Part shown: piece after piece, positions 1-6,317 of the stretch | Numbering within the stretch: the first letter of the stretch is position 1 | How the letters are laid out: each line of letters begins with the position of its first letter | Source of the DNA: Proteiniphilum sp. | GTDB taxonomy: Bacteria; Bacteroidota; Bacteroidia; Bacteroidales; Dysgonomonadaceae | Length of the DNA: 8,423 nt | Direction: 5' to 3' | Assembly: GCA_016649795.1 (NCBI GenBank) | Contig: JAENWZ010000082.1 | Location: 1 to 8,423 of the forward strand | Program-made: the position numbers and the translations under genes | Notes under the pieces: generated by a model | What the model saw: the letters and a program-made list of their open reading frames with translations, nothing else | The model's database searches: none | What the model was told of the DNA's origin: nothing

Positions 1-449
1 CTCCTGCCCTGCGGCCTGCCGAAATACATCCCTCCGGTGAGCTCACGGATACAGACGAAATCGGCACCCTCCACCAGATCGGCACGCAGCGGCGACTTAT
101 GTAACAATGATGGAAAGGTCATCACGGGACGGATATTGCCGTAGAGTCCAAGCTGCTGGCGCATGCGTAGCAATCCCTGCTCGGGGCGCACCTTCGCATT
201 GGGATCGTTGTCATACTTGGGATCACCTATGGCACCGAAAAGGATGGCGTCGCTCTCCATGCATAGTGCATGTGTTGCGATAGGGTAAGGATCACCCGTC
301 GCATCAATGGCGCAGGCACCTACGATACCCTCTTTCAGCGAAAGGGTATGTCCTTTTTTCTCACACACCGCCCGGGTTACTTTCAACGCCTCTCTCATTA
401 TCTCCGGGCCTATTCCGTCACCCGCCAGCACTGCAATTTTTAACTCCAT
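1..449 (-). CDS. leuB: 3-isopropylmalate dehydrogenase, N-terminal part (runs off the window)
   Basis: This gene encodes the NAD-dependent oxidative decarboxylase that converts 3-isopropylmalate to 2-oxoisocaproate in leucine synthesis. In an operon with cimA it probably also converts 3-methylmalate to 2-oxobutyrate. The ATG is at 449-447 and 149 codons are visible; the family is usually about 350-360 residues, so more than half lies outside. The N-terminus reads MELKIAVLAGDGIGPEI, the typical start of the decarboxylating dehydrogenase fold. Arg97 and Arg107 (in LLRMRQQLGLYGNIRP) and Arg135 (in IRELTGGMYFG) match the malate-moiety-binding arginines known as R94, R104 and R132 in the Thermus enzyme. 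It is the last visible gene of the leu operon, separated from cimA by about 257 bp that is largely repeats. No Shine-Dalgarno is obvious; the leader before the ATG is A-rich. No frameshift is seen in the visible part. Confidence 0.96.
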   Translation of the reverse strand, partial: MELKIAVLAGDGIGPEIMREALKVTRAVCEKKGHTLSLKEGIVGACAIDATGDPYPIATHALCMESDAILFGAIGDPKYDNDPNAKVRPEQGLLRMRQQLGLYGNIRPVMTFPSLLHKSPLRADLVEGADFVCIRELTGGMYFGRPQGR

Positions 450-540
450 TCGTTTTTTGAAATTTATTTTTTGAGCATTCAGTTGTCTTTGAACAACCTG
501 CTCTCTTCTTTTTTTTCTGTTTATGAACCCTGAACTTTTG

Positions 541-586
541 AACCTATTAACTTACTAACATAAAACGTACAAACCTATTAATTTAC
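541..586. repeat. Two-copy direct repeat, 31-bp period
   Basis: AACCTATTAACTTAC at 541-555 recurs as AACCTATTAATTTAC at 572-586 (14 of 15 identical). Just upstream, TGAAC recurs at 524 and 531, and TTGAAC at 538, with 7-8 nt spacing. The cimA-leuB gap is therefore repetitive beyond the GCTGANN array itself. The second copy contains CAAACCTA (570-577), which on the minus strand is TAGGTTTG and fits the Bacteroidota -7 element. The nearest TTTG partner is 23 bp away rather than about 19, so an internal leuB promoter is only a weak possibility. Confidence 0.5.
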
Positions 587-604
587 AAAGCTTCCACCTA
601 CAAA

Positions 605-709
605 GCTGTTCGCTGAATGCTGAAAGCTAACTCCCTAACCACTGCCCTTACAAAGCTTTCTCCTAAAAAGCTGATTGATGATTGCTGATTGCTAAAAAGC
701 TGACCGCTA
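605..709 (+). repeat. GCTGANN heptamer array 1 with internal module (cimA-leuB gap)
   Basis: Heptamer-phased units run from 605: GCTGTTC, GCTGAAT, GCTGAAA, GCTAACT. Then comes a non-heptamer module at 633-669 (CCCTAACCACTGCCC, then CTTACAAAGCTTTC, then TCCTAAAAA). Units resume from 670: GCTGATT, GATGATT, GCTGATT, an 8-nt GCTAAAAA, GCTGACC, and a final GCTA. That final GCTA contains the complement of the TAG stop of cimA (707-709). The copy is degenerate, with several changed units. The string CAAAGCTTCCACCTA just before it (587-601) looks like another partial copy of the module. Function is unknown. Confidence 0.8.
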
Positions 710-2257
710 AGGTAACGGCAAATAGTTCATATTGGGAATATTCCCACTCTCAATCATGTTCAGCATCTTCACTGTTGCCTTGATGGCTGCCACGGTCTGG
801 TCAATATCCAGCGCCCGGGTTTTAAAGATCTTCCCGTCATGCTTCCAGGTGATGATCGTCTGCACATAGGCATTGGTCTTTCCGCCCGGCGGGATCACCA
901 CCTCGTAGTCGATCAGCTCAGGTGTAGGTTTGTTGAGACGCCGGTAGATCTTGTACATCGCCTTCGAGAAAGCGTGGTACTGACCATCACCGGCAGCGGT
1001 CTCCTGAAAAACCTCTCCTTTTATCGCTATCTTCACGGTTGCCGTAGGCCGCAGCCCGTCGGTGAGCGTGAGAGAGTAGTTGAGCATCTCTATCTCCTTG
1101 CTGTCGAGCCCATTCTTTAGCACATCGGAAACGATGTAAGGCAGCTCGTCCAGGTTCACAATCTCTTTCTTATCACCCAGCTCAATGATGCGTGCCGTCA
1201 CCTTGCGTGTGGACTCATCATCCAGCTCAATACCCAGCGCTTCGAGGTTTTTGATGATGTTCGATTTGCCGGCATTCTTCCCCAGAGCGTACTCGCGAAA
1301 ACGACCGAACCGCTCGGGCATCAGATCATTGAAGTAGAGGTTCTTCTTCTTATCTCCGTCGGCATGAATGCCCGCAACCTGCGTGAAGACATTGTCGCCG
1401 ATGATGGGTTTGTTGTTGGGTATACGTATTCCGGAGTAGGTCTCCACCACCTTGCTCACGTTAAAGAGATGCGACTCGTCAATGTTGGTCTGCAACTTCA
1501 TATGATCGTGGATAAGCGCTACCACACTGGTCATAGGAGCATTACCGGCACGCTCCCCCAGCCCGTTCACGGTCACATGCACACCCTTCACACCCGCCTT
1601 GATCGCTTCGTAGACATTGGGAACAGCCAGGTCATAGTCGTTGTGGGCATGAAAATCGAAATGCAGAGAAGGATAGCGCTCAATCATCTCGGTGCAGAAC
1701 AGGAAGGTCTCATCGGGATTGAGGATCCCCAGTGTGTCGGGAAGCATGAAGCGGGTCACAGGCTCATCCTTCAGTCCGTCCATCATACGGAACACGTACT
1801 CCTTCGAATCACGCATCCCGTTTGACCAGTCCTCCAGATAGAGGTTGACGGTCAGCCCCATACCTTTCGCCGCGGCAATCGTGCTCTTCACATCGGCCAG
1901 ATGCTCCTCCACCGTCTTGCGCAGCTGATAGGTGCAATGCTTCAGTGATCCTTTGCTGAGCAGGTTCACCACCTTGCACCCGGCTTTGGATATCCATTCG
2001 AGAGAGGTGCCACCATCCACGAAACCCAGCACCTCCAGGCGGTCAATATAACCATGCGTCTCTGCCCAGCGTGCCATCTTCTGCACGGAGCGGAACTCAC
2101 CCTCCGAGACACGTGCGGAGGCGATCTCCACCCTGTCCACCTTCAGCTCTTCGAGCAGGAGACTCACTATGCTCACCTTCTCCTGAGTTGCAAAGGATAC
2201 GCCCGATGTCTGCTCACCATCGCGGAGGGTAGTATCCATGATCTCTATTTTTCTCAT
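707..2257 (-). CDS. cimA: (R)-citramalate synthase, Leptospira type (easily mislabelled 2-isopropylmalate synthase)
   Basis: The enzyme condenses acetyl-CoA with pyruvate to citramalate, the first step of threonine-independent isoleucine synthesis. The DRE-TIM barrel comes first (DTTLRDGEQ near the N-terminus, metal ligands in HAHND, then NGLGERAGN), followed by the GIHADG and ALGKNAGK linker region and a C-terminal LeuA-type allosteric domain ending near PPGGKTNAYV. By eye it follows Leptospira interrogans CimA closely (GVSF, VDRVEIASARVS, LGFVDG, YLEDWSNG, PERFGR). The three residues known to form that enzyme's pyruvate pocket (Leu81, Leu104, Tyr144) are all present, as Leu77, Leu100 and Tyr140 counted from the chosen ATG. 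An in-frame TTG at 2266 would add three residues. I prefer the ATG at 2257 because GCGAGAG precedes it and the resulting 516 residues fit the family. It follows leuD by only about 21 bp. The TAG stop lies inside a repeat array. A homocitrate- or isopropylmalate-synthase role is less likely. Confidence 0.88.
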   Translation of the reverse strand: MRKIEIMDTTLRDGEQTSGVSFATQEKVSIVSLLLEELKVDRVEIASARVSEGEFRSVQKMARWAETHGYIDRLEVLGFVDGGTSLEWISKAGCKVVNLLSKGSLKHCTYQLRKTVEEHLADVKSTIAAAKGMGLTVNLYLEDWSNGMRDSKEYVFRMMDGLKDEPVTRFMLPDTLGILNPDETFLFCTEMIERYPSLHFDFHAHNDYDLAVPNVYEAIKAGVKGVHVTVNGLGERAGNAPMTSVVALIHDHMKLQTNIDESHLFNVSKVVETYSGIRIPNNKPIIGDNVFTQVAGIHADGDKKKNLYFNDLMPERFGRFREYALGKNAGKSNIIKNLEALGIELDDESTRKVTARIIELGDKKEIVNLDELPYIVSDVLKNGLDSKEIEMLNYSLTLTDGLRPTATVKIAIKGEVFQETAAGDGQYHAFSKAMYKIYRRLNKPTPELIDYEVVIPPGGKTNAYVQTIITWKHDGKIFKTRALDIDQTVAAIKATVKMLNMIESGNIPNMNYLPLP

Positions 2258-2278
2258 CTCTCGCAAAACAATCTTTGT

Positions 2279-2875
2279 TTAATATGAATAAGCACGGCTC
2301 TTCTCGTATGCTTCAATCTTATCCTTGTTGGATAACAGAAAGTCGATATCGTCCAGCCCGTTCAAAAGACACCCTTTTTTATAGCTGTTGATCACGAACG
2401 ACTCGCTCTTACCTGTCTCATTGTTCGTGATGGTCTGTTCTTCCAGGTTCACGGTGACCGTCGCCTGCTGATTTGCTCTCGACGAAGCGAAGAGCTCACC
2501 CAGAAACTGATCACTCACCACTACGGGGAGGATACCGTTATTCAGCGCGTTATTGCTGAAGATATCGGCGAAGAAGCTCGACACCACCACCCTGAAACCA
2601 CAGCCACCGATAGCCCAGGCGGCATGCTCGCGACTGCTGCCGCTGCCGAAGTTCTTGCCGGCCACCAGCACCTGACCCGAATAGGTCGGATCGTTCAGTA
2701 CGAAGTCGGGCTTCGGATTGCCCTCCTTATCGTAGCGCCAGTCGGCGAAAAGGTTATCTCCGAAGCCGTCGCGTGTGGTCGCTTTCAAAAAACGCGCGGG
2801 GATTATCTGATCCGTATCCACATTCTCAATGGGAAGGGGTACGTATGTTGATGTGATTGTTTGAAATTTTTCCAT
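2279..2875 (-). CDS. leuD: 3-isopropylmalate dehydratase small subunit
   Basis: This is the small (swivelling) subunit of isopropylmalate isomerase. It pairs with LeuC to convert 2-isopropylmalate to 3-isopropylmalate, and plausibly citramalate to 3-methylmalate via citraconate. The 198 residues match the usual bacterial length of about 195-200. Diagnostic segments are NVDTDQIIPARFLK (residues 18-31), the phosphate/substrate-loop region NFGSGSSREHAAWAI (75-89), and FADIFSNNALNNGILPVV (102-119). The start is an ATG at 2875; no strong Shine-Dalgarno is visible. A repeat-containing gap of about 249 bp separates it from leuC upstream, while cimA follows almost immediately. This is the only tight junction in the operon and suggests translational coupling with cimA. 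Confidence 0.97.
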   Translation of the reverse strand: MEKFQTITSTYVPLPIENVDTDQIIPARFLKATTRDGFGDNLFADWRYDKEGNPKPDFVLNDPTYSGQVLVAGKNFGSGSSREHAAWAIGGCGFRVVVSSFFADIFSNNALNNGILPVVVSDQFLGELFASSRANQQATVTVNLEEQTITNNETGKSESFVINSYKKGCLLNGLDDIDFLLSNKDKIEAYEKSRAYSY

Positions 2876-2985
2876 ATTTTTCTATATCATTTGTACTTTA
2901 AAACATTAAACAGAGTTCATTTAACTGCTGATGGTACGAAATTTGAATGCTTTTATCCTGACTCTTAATTTATTTACTTGTTAAT

Positions 2986-3123
2986 ACTGAAAGCTGATAG
3001 CTGATCGCTAAACTCCCAAACCGCTGCCCCTACTAAGCTTCCACCTAAAAAGCTGATAGCTGATAGCTGACTGCTGACAACTGATTGCTGAAAGCTGATC
3101 GCTGAGAGCTGACAACTAACAAC
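2986..3123 (+). repeat. GCTGANN heptamer array 2 with internal module (leuD-leuC gap)
   Basis: The array opens with ACTGAAA, GCTGATA, GCTGATC and GCTAAAC (2986-3013). A module follows at 3014-3051 (TCCCAAACCGCTGCCC, CTACTAAGCTTCC, ACCTAAAAA). Then come nine in-phase units from 3052 to 3114: GCTGATA twice, GCTGACT, GCTGACA, ACTGATT, GCTGAAA, GCTGATC, GCTGAGA, GCTGACA. A decayed ACTAACA and AC (to 3123) follow. The last repeat base is within 2 nt of the leuC stop codon (complement TTA at 3125-3127). The module is about 80-85% identical by eye to that of array 1. The rest of the gap (2876-2985) is AT-rich with no gene seen. Confidence 0.88.
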
Positions 3124-3124
3124 T

Positions 3125-4507
3125 TTACGGTTGTGTAATTTTGCCGTTCACTGCTGCAGCTGCCGCCACCAGTGGTCCCGCCAGTATCGTTCTCGCACCG
3201 GGACCCTGACGTCCCTCGAAATTACGGTTGGAGGTGGATACGGCGTACTTGCCGGCAGGGATCTTGTCATCGTTCATGGCGAGACAGGCCGAGCAGCCGG
3301 GTTGACGCAGCGCGAAGCCCGCCTCCTCCAGTATCTTGTCCAGTCCCTCCGCCTCTATCTGCTTACGTACTTTCCAGCTGCCGGGCACCAGCCAGGCTGT
3401 CACGTTATCTGCTTTCTTCTTCCCCTTCACATAGTTTGTGAAAAGACGGAAATCCTCGATGCGTCCGTTGGTACAGCTTCCCAGGAAGACATAATCAATG
3501 GACTTTCCCTCCAGCTTCTCTCCCGGGGTAAAGCCCATATAGTGCAACGATTTCTCGAACGAGATCTTACCCGCTTCATCGATATCCTCCAGTTGCGGGA
3601 TGGTGCCGTCGATGGGCATCCCCATACCGGGATTGGTACCGTAGGTTATCATTGGCCCGATCTGCGACACGCCGAAGGTCACCTCTTTGTCAAACTGCGC
3701 ACCCTCATCGGTATGCAGCGTCCGCCAGTAAGCCATTGCCTCCTCCCATCGCTCACCTTTCGGTGCGAACTCTCGCCCTTTGATATAACTGAAGGTGGCC
3801 TCATCGGGGGCAATAAGGCCGCCACGTGCACCCATCTCTATGCTTAGATTGCAGAGAGTCATCCTCTCTTCCATCGTCAGGTTACGCACAGCCGCCCCGG
3901 CATACTCCACAAAATAACCGGTGGCACCACCCGTGGTGAGCTGCGCGATCATGTAGAGCGCCATATCCTTGGCGCCCACATGCTCGTTCAACCTTCCTTC
4001 GAAGTTGATCCGCATGGTTTTGGGACGTGTCTGCAGGATACACTGCGATGCCAGCACCATCTCCACCTCGCTGGTGCCGATGCCGAAGGCGATGGCACCG
4101 AAAGCTCCATGTGTGGAGGTGTGACTGTCGCCACAGACGATGGTCATCCCCGGCTGGGTGTACCCGTTCTCGGGACCGATCACATGAACGATCCCGTTCA
4201 TTGGGTTATTGAGCCCGTAATAGGTAAGACGGAAATCTCTGGCATTCTTCGCGAGGGTGTCCACCTGAAAGCGGGAAACCTGATCGCGGATAGGCTGGTC
4301 CTGACCCATGGTGGGGATATTGTGATCGGCCGTGAGCGTGGTCCGCTCCGGGCGGTATACCTCCAGACCACGTGCCCGCAAGCCTGCAAACGCTTGCGGA
4401 CTGGTCACCTCGTGACAGAGATGTCTGTCTATATATAACTGCGTGGGACCTTCCTCTACCGTGGTAACCACGTGTGCATCCCAGATTTTATCGAAAAGAG
4501 TCTTCAT
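3125..4507 (-). CDS. leuC: 3-isopropylmalate dehydratase large subunit
   Basis: This is the aconitase-family catalytic subunit of isopropylmalate isomerase, active as a LeuCD complex in the cytoplasm. At 460 residues it is close to E. coli LeuC (466). The three [4Fe-4S] ligands are visible: Cys345 in FLGSCTNGR, and Cys405 and Cys408 in QPGCSACLAMN. Other family signatures are DRHLCHEVTSPQAF (27-40), CGDSHTSTHGAFGAIAFGIGTSEVE (125-149, only partly quoted here as CGDSHTSTHGAFG) and STSNRNFEGRQG (424-435). The start is an ATG at 4507 and begins MKTLFDKIWDAHVV as expected. An AT-rich direct repeat lies in its immediate 5' region and a heptamer array lies between it and leuA. In this operon it probably handles both isopropylmalate and citramalate. 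No missing residues or frameshifts are seen. Confidence 0.97.
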   Translation of the reverse strand: MKTLFDKIWDAHVVTTVEEGPTQLYIDRHLCHEVTSPQAFAGLRARGLEVYRPERTTLTADHNIPTMGQDQPIRDQVSRFQVDTLAKNARDFRLTYYGLNNPMNGIVHVIGPENGYTQPGMTIVCGDSHTSTHGAFGAIAFGIGTSEVEMVLASQCILQTRPKTMRINFEGRLNEHVGAKDMALYMIAQLTTGGATGYFVEYAGAAVRNLTMEERMTLCNLSIEMGARGGLIAPDEATFSYIKGREFAPKGERWEEAMAYWRTLHTDEGAQFDKEVTFGVSQIGPMITYGTNPGMGMPIDGTIPQLEDIDEAGKISFEKSLHYMGFTPGEKLEGKSIDYVFLGSCTNGRIEDFRLFTNYVKGKKKADNVTAWLVPGSWKVRKQIEAEGLDKILEEAGFALRQPGCSACLAMNDDKIPAGKYAVSTSNRNFEGRQGPGARTILAGPLVAAAAAVNGKITQP

Positions 4508-4511
4508 TAAT

Positions 4512-4538
4512 TTATGATTTTTGAATTATGATTTTTGA
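4512..4538. repeat. 13-nt direct repeat with 14-bp period, just upstream of leuC
   Basis: TTATGATTTTTGA occurs exactly twice, at 4512-4524 and 4526-4538. The 14-bp period is twice the 7-bp period of the GCTGANN arrays, and TGA recurs every 7 nt (4515, 4522, 4529, 4536). It lies between array 3 and the leuC start codon, so it forms the proximal 5' leader of leuC. It may be an AT-rich, decayed relative of the heptamer array; that is inference. Confidence 0.55.
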
Positions 4539-4548
4539 TTTGTTTAGC

Positions 4549-4622
4549 GCTGAGAGCTGACCGCTGAGAGCTGAAAGCTGATTGCTGACTGCTGACTGCT
4601 GACCGCTGACTGCTGACCGCTA
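4549..4622 (+). repeat. GCTGANN heptamer array 3: ten perfect units (leuC-leuA gap)
   Basis: This is the cleanest copy. Ten consecutive heptamers from 4549 to 4618 all begin GCTGA. Their variable dinucleotides are GA, CC, GA, AA, TT, CT, CT, CC, CT, CC. A partial GCTA at 4619-4622 follows. Its CTA is the complement of the TAG stop of leuA, so array and coding sequence overlap by 3 nt. No internal module is present here. There are two invariant-core/variable-tail features to note: the five-base core is unchanged across all ten units, while the last two bases differ freely but never end in G. Confidence 0.92.
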
Positions 4623-6110
4623 TTCATCCACGAACTTATTCACAGCATCTATAAACGCTTCCACCGATGCCGCCACGATATCCGTATTGGCAGAGAAGCC
4701 ATAGTAGTGCGCACCGTTATACTCCACCTGCATATGTACCTTCCCCAGATCATCACTACCGTGGTCAATAGCCTGAATAAGGAACTCCTGTATCTTTATT
4801 TTTCTTTTGATGATATTCTTCACCGCGCGGATGGCAGCATCAACCGGTCCGTTACCGCTGGCGGTAGCCTCGAAATGCTCACCTGCAATGTTGAGGCCGA
4901 GACTGGCAACATCACGCACACCTATACCGCAAAGAACTTGCAGATAATCAATCTTGATCCTGTGCAGACGGGCCTCCTTGCCTACCAGCATCAGGATATC
5001 ATCATCATTCACATTCTTCTTCTTGTCGGCGAGCTCCAGGAACTGCTGATAAACCTTATCCAGCTCCTCCGGCCCGAGCTTCACACCCAGCAGCGAGAGG
5101 CGGCTCTTCAGTGCGGCACGACCACTGCGGGCCGTCAGCACGATGGCATTGTCGTCGATACCCACATCCCTGGGGTTGATGATCTCGTAGGTCTCCACAT
5201 TCTTGAGCACGCCATCCTGGTGAATCCCCGAAGAGTGAGCGAAGGCGTTCCTTCCCACAATCGCTTTGTTGGGCTGCACCGGCATGTTCATCAGGCTCGA
5301 GACCATGCGGCTGGCAGCATAGATATGATGTGAATTGATGTTGGTGTCGAACCCGCGGTCCTTATGGCTCTTGAGCGCCATCACCACCTCCTCGAGAGAG
5401 GTGTTGCCGGCACGCTCGCCGATACCGTTGATGGTCACCTCCACCTGACGGGCACCGTTGATCACACCCGAGAGCGTGTTGGCAGTGGCCATCCCCAGAT
5501 CCTGGTGACAGTGTGTGGAGAGGATCGCACTTTTCATATCCACATGTTCAACCAGGTATTTGATCTTTGCCCCATATTCATCGGGAAAGCAGTAACCGGT
5601 AGTGTCGGGGATATTCACCACTGTGGCACCCGCATTCACCACCGCCTGCACTACGCGGGCCAGGTATTCGTTATCGGTACGGCCGGCATCCTCGGCATAA
5701 AACTCCACGTCACCCACGAACCGACGGGCATACTTTACCGCTTTCACCGCCCGCTCGATGATCTCTTCGCGGTTGGAATTGAACTTGTATTTGATGTGTG
5801 AGTCGGAGGTGCCGATACCGGTATGAATACGTTTGTTCTTCGCATATTTCAACGACTCAGCAGCCACTTCTATATCTTTCTCCACCGCACGTGTGAGCGC
5901 GCAGATAGTGGGCCAGGTCACCGCCTTGGAGATCTCTACCACCGAGTTGAAATCGCCCGGGCTGGAGATGGGAAAGCCAGCCTCAATCACATCCACACCC
6001 AGCAGCTCCAGCGTCTGTGCTATCTCTATCTTTTCGATTGTATTCAGCTGACAACCGGGGACCTGCTCCCCGTCTCTTAAGGTTGTATCAAATACGTAAA
6101 TACGCTCCAT
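4620..6110 (-). CDS. leuA: 2-isopropylmalate synthase
   Basis: This enzyme condenses acetyl-CoA with 2-oxoisovalerate, the committed and feedback-controlled step of leucine synthesis. It has 496 residues, within the usual 490-520 range of this LeuA class. The catalytic DRE-TIM barrel occupies the first half: FDTTLRDGEQVPG (residues 7-19) with the catalytic Arg12 and metal-binding Asp13, the His200/His202 metal ligands in HCHQDLGMATAN, and NGIGERAGN (228-236). SSGIHQDGVLK (293-303) marks the linker subdomain. The C-terminal portion (about 370-496) is the LeuA allosteric dimer domain expected to bind leucine, including EATASGNGPVDAA. The start is an ATG at 6110, about 28 nt downstream of the U-tract of an attenuator. 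It is the first structural gene of the operon. The TAG stop falls within a heptamer repeat. Confidence 0.97.
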   Translation of the reverse strand: MERIYVFDTTLRDGEQVPGCQLNTIEKIEIAQTLELLGVDVIEAGFPISSPGDFNSVVEISKAVTWPTICALTRAVEKDIEVAAESLKYAKNKRIHTGIGTSDSHIKYKFNSNREEIIERAVKAVKYARRFVGDVEFYAEDAGRTDNEYLARVVQAVVNAGATVVNIPDTTGYCFPDEYGAKIKYLVEHVDMKSAILSTHCHQDLGMATANTLSGVINGARQVEVTINGIGERAGNTSLEEVVMALKSHKDRGFDTNINSHHIYAASRMVSSLMNMPVQPNKAIVGRNAFAHSSGIHQDGVLKNVETYEIINPRDVGIDDNAIVLTARSGRAALKSRLSLLGVKLGPEELDKVYQQFLELADKKKNVNDDDILMLVGKEARLHRIKIDYLQVLCGIGVRDVASLGLNIAGEHFEATASGNGPVDAAIRAVKNIIKRKIKIQEFLIQAIDHGSDDLGKVHMQVEYNGAHYYGFSANTDIVAASVEAFIDAVNKFVDE

Positions 6111-6137
6111 TATTCGTCTAATTTTTTATTGTTGTAT

Positions 6138-6174
6138 AAAAAAATAACCTCTCTCACCGGGTGAGAAAGGTTAT
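6138..6174 (-). terminator. Attenuator: intrinsic terminator in the leu leader
   Basis: On the transcribed strand, RNA from 6174 down to 6144 folds into a 14-bp stem (arms AUAACCUUUCUCAC and GUGAGAGAGGUUAU, one G-U pair) with a CCG loop. A run of seven U follows (6144-6138, overlapping the last stem base). This is a strong rho-independent terminator placed between the leader peptide and leuA, with no gene end nearby for it to serve, so its role is attenuation rather than ordinary 3'-end formation. Confidence 0.92.
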
Positions 6175-6222
6175 CATATGATTATCTGCCTTGTTACATG
6201 ATTCGATATGCCAGTCTCACCC
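6159..6222 (-). promoter_or_regulatory. Antiterminator pairing, mutually exclusive with the attenuator
   Basis: RNA GGGUGAGA (complement of 6215-6222) is perfectly complementary to UCUCACCC (complement of 6159-6166). The second segment takes most of the terminator's upstream arm and loop, so the two structures cannot coexist. The first segment includes the UGA stop of the leader peptide (6219-6217) and the preceding Gly codon. A ribosome that finishes the leader would cover it and let the terminator form; one stalled at Ile/Leu codons upstream would leave it free. Two further G-C pairs (GG with CC) can form past a 2x2 internal loop. The mechanism is inferred from the classical leu/ilv model. 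Confidence 0.82.
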
Positions 6223-6282
6223 CCCGAAGTTTTCCAGAAGTAGAATAGAAGAAATGACTAGAATATCAATGATACGATACAT
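6217..6282 (-). CDS. Leader peptide of the leu/cim operon (LeuL-like, 21 residues)
   Basis: A 21-codon reading frame runs from ATG at 6282 to TGA at 6217. It starts MYR; residues 4-16 read IIDILVISSILLL; it ends ENFGG. Ten of 21 residues are branched-chain: five Ile, four Leu and one Val, with three consecutive Leu codons (CTA, CTT, CTG). It sits about 29 nt downstream of a predicted transcription start and about 43 nt ahead of the terminator stem. Its stop codon lies in the antiterminator arm. It has no enzymatic role; translation of its Ile/Leu codons is expected to sense charged tRNA-Ile and tRNA-Leu. There is no sequence homology argument to E. coli LeuL; the analogy is in design. No Shine-Dalgarno is seen, as is common in Bacteroidota. 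Confidence 0.87.
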   Translation of the reverse strand: MYRIIDILVISSILLLENFGG

Positions 6283-6317
6283 AATGCAGATTGAACTGTT
6301 TTCTTGTTTGACAGTTA

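Noticed and set aside
584..709. Insertion sequence or MITE remnant
   Set aside because: No terminal inverted repeats, target duplications or transposase fragment are visible; the tract is better described as heptamers plus a module.
707..2257. Homocitrate synthase or Re-citrate synthase
   Set aside because: The linker motif ALGKNAGK resembles the homocitrate synthase family, but the conserved pyruvate-pocket residues and overall similarity to Leptospira CimA, plus the leu operon context, favour citramalate synthase.
3131..3847. 238-residue open frame on the plus strand opposite leuC
   Set aside because: It lies wholly inside leuC on the other strand, and its translation has no recognisable domain. 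Long antisense frames are expected opposite GC-rich coding DNA. The same applies to 1364-1825, 4707-5333, 5364-5801 and 3980-4438.
4549..4622. CRISPR array
   Set aside because: The period is 7 bp with a 2-bp variable tail. There are no 23-40 bp repeats, no unique spacers of that size and no cas genes.
4549..4622. Heptamer arrays as all-frame translation stop cassettes
   Set aside because: GCTGANN gives TGA in all three frames every 21 nt, but only on the plus strand. The leu operon is read from the minus strand, where the same arrays give no such stops.
6138..6311. T-box or metabolite riboswitch in the leu leader
   Set aside because: There is no T-box sequence or specifier-loop layout that I can recognise. 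The Ile/Leu-rich frame plus competing hairpins explains the leader more simply.
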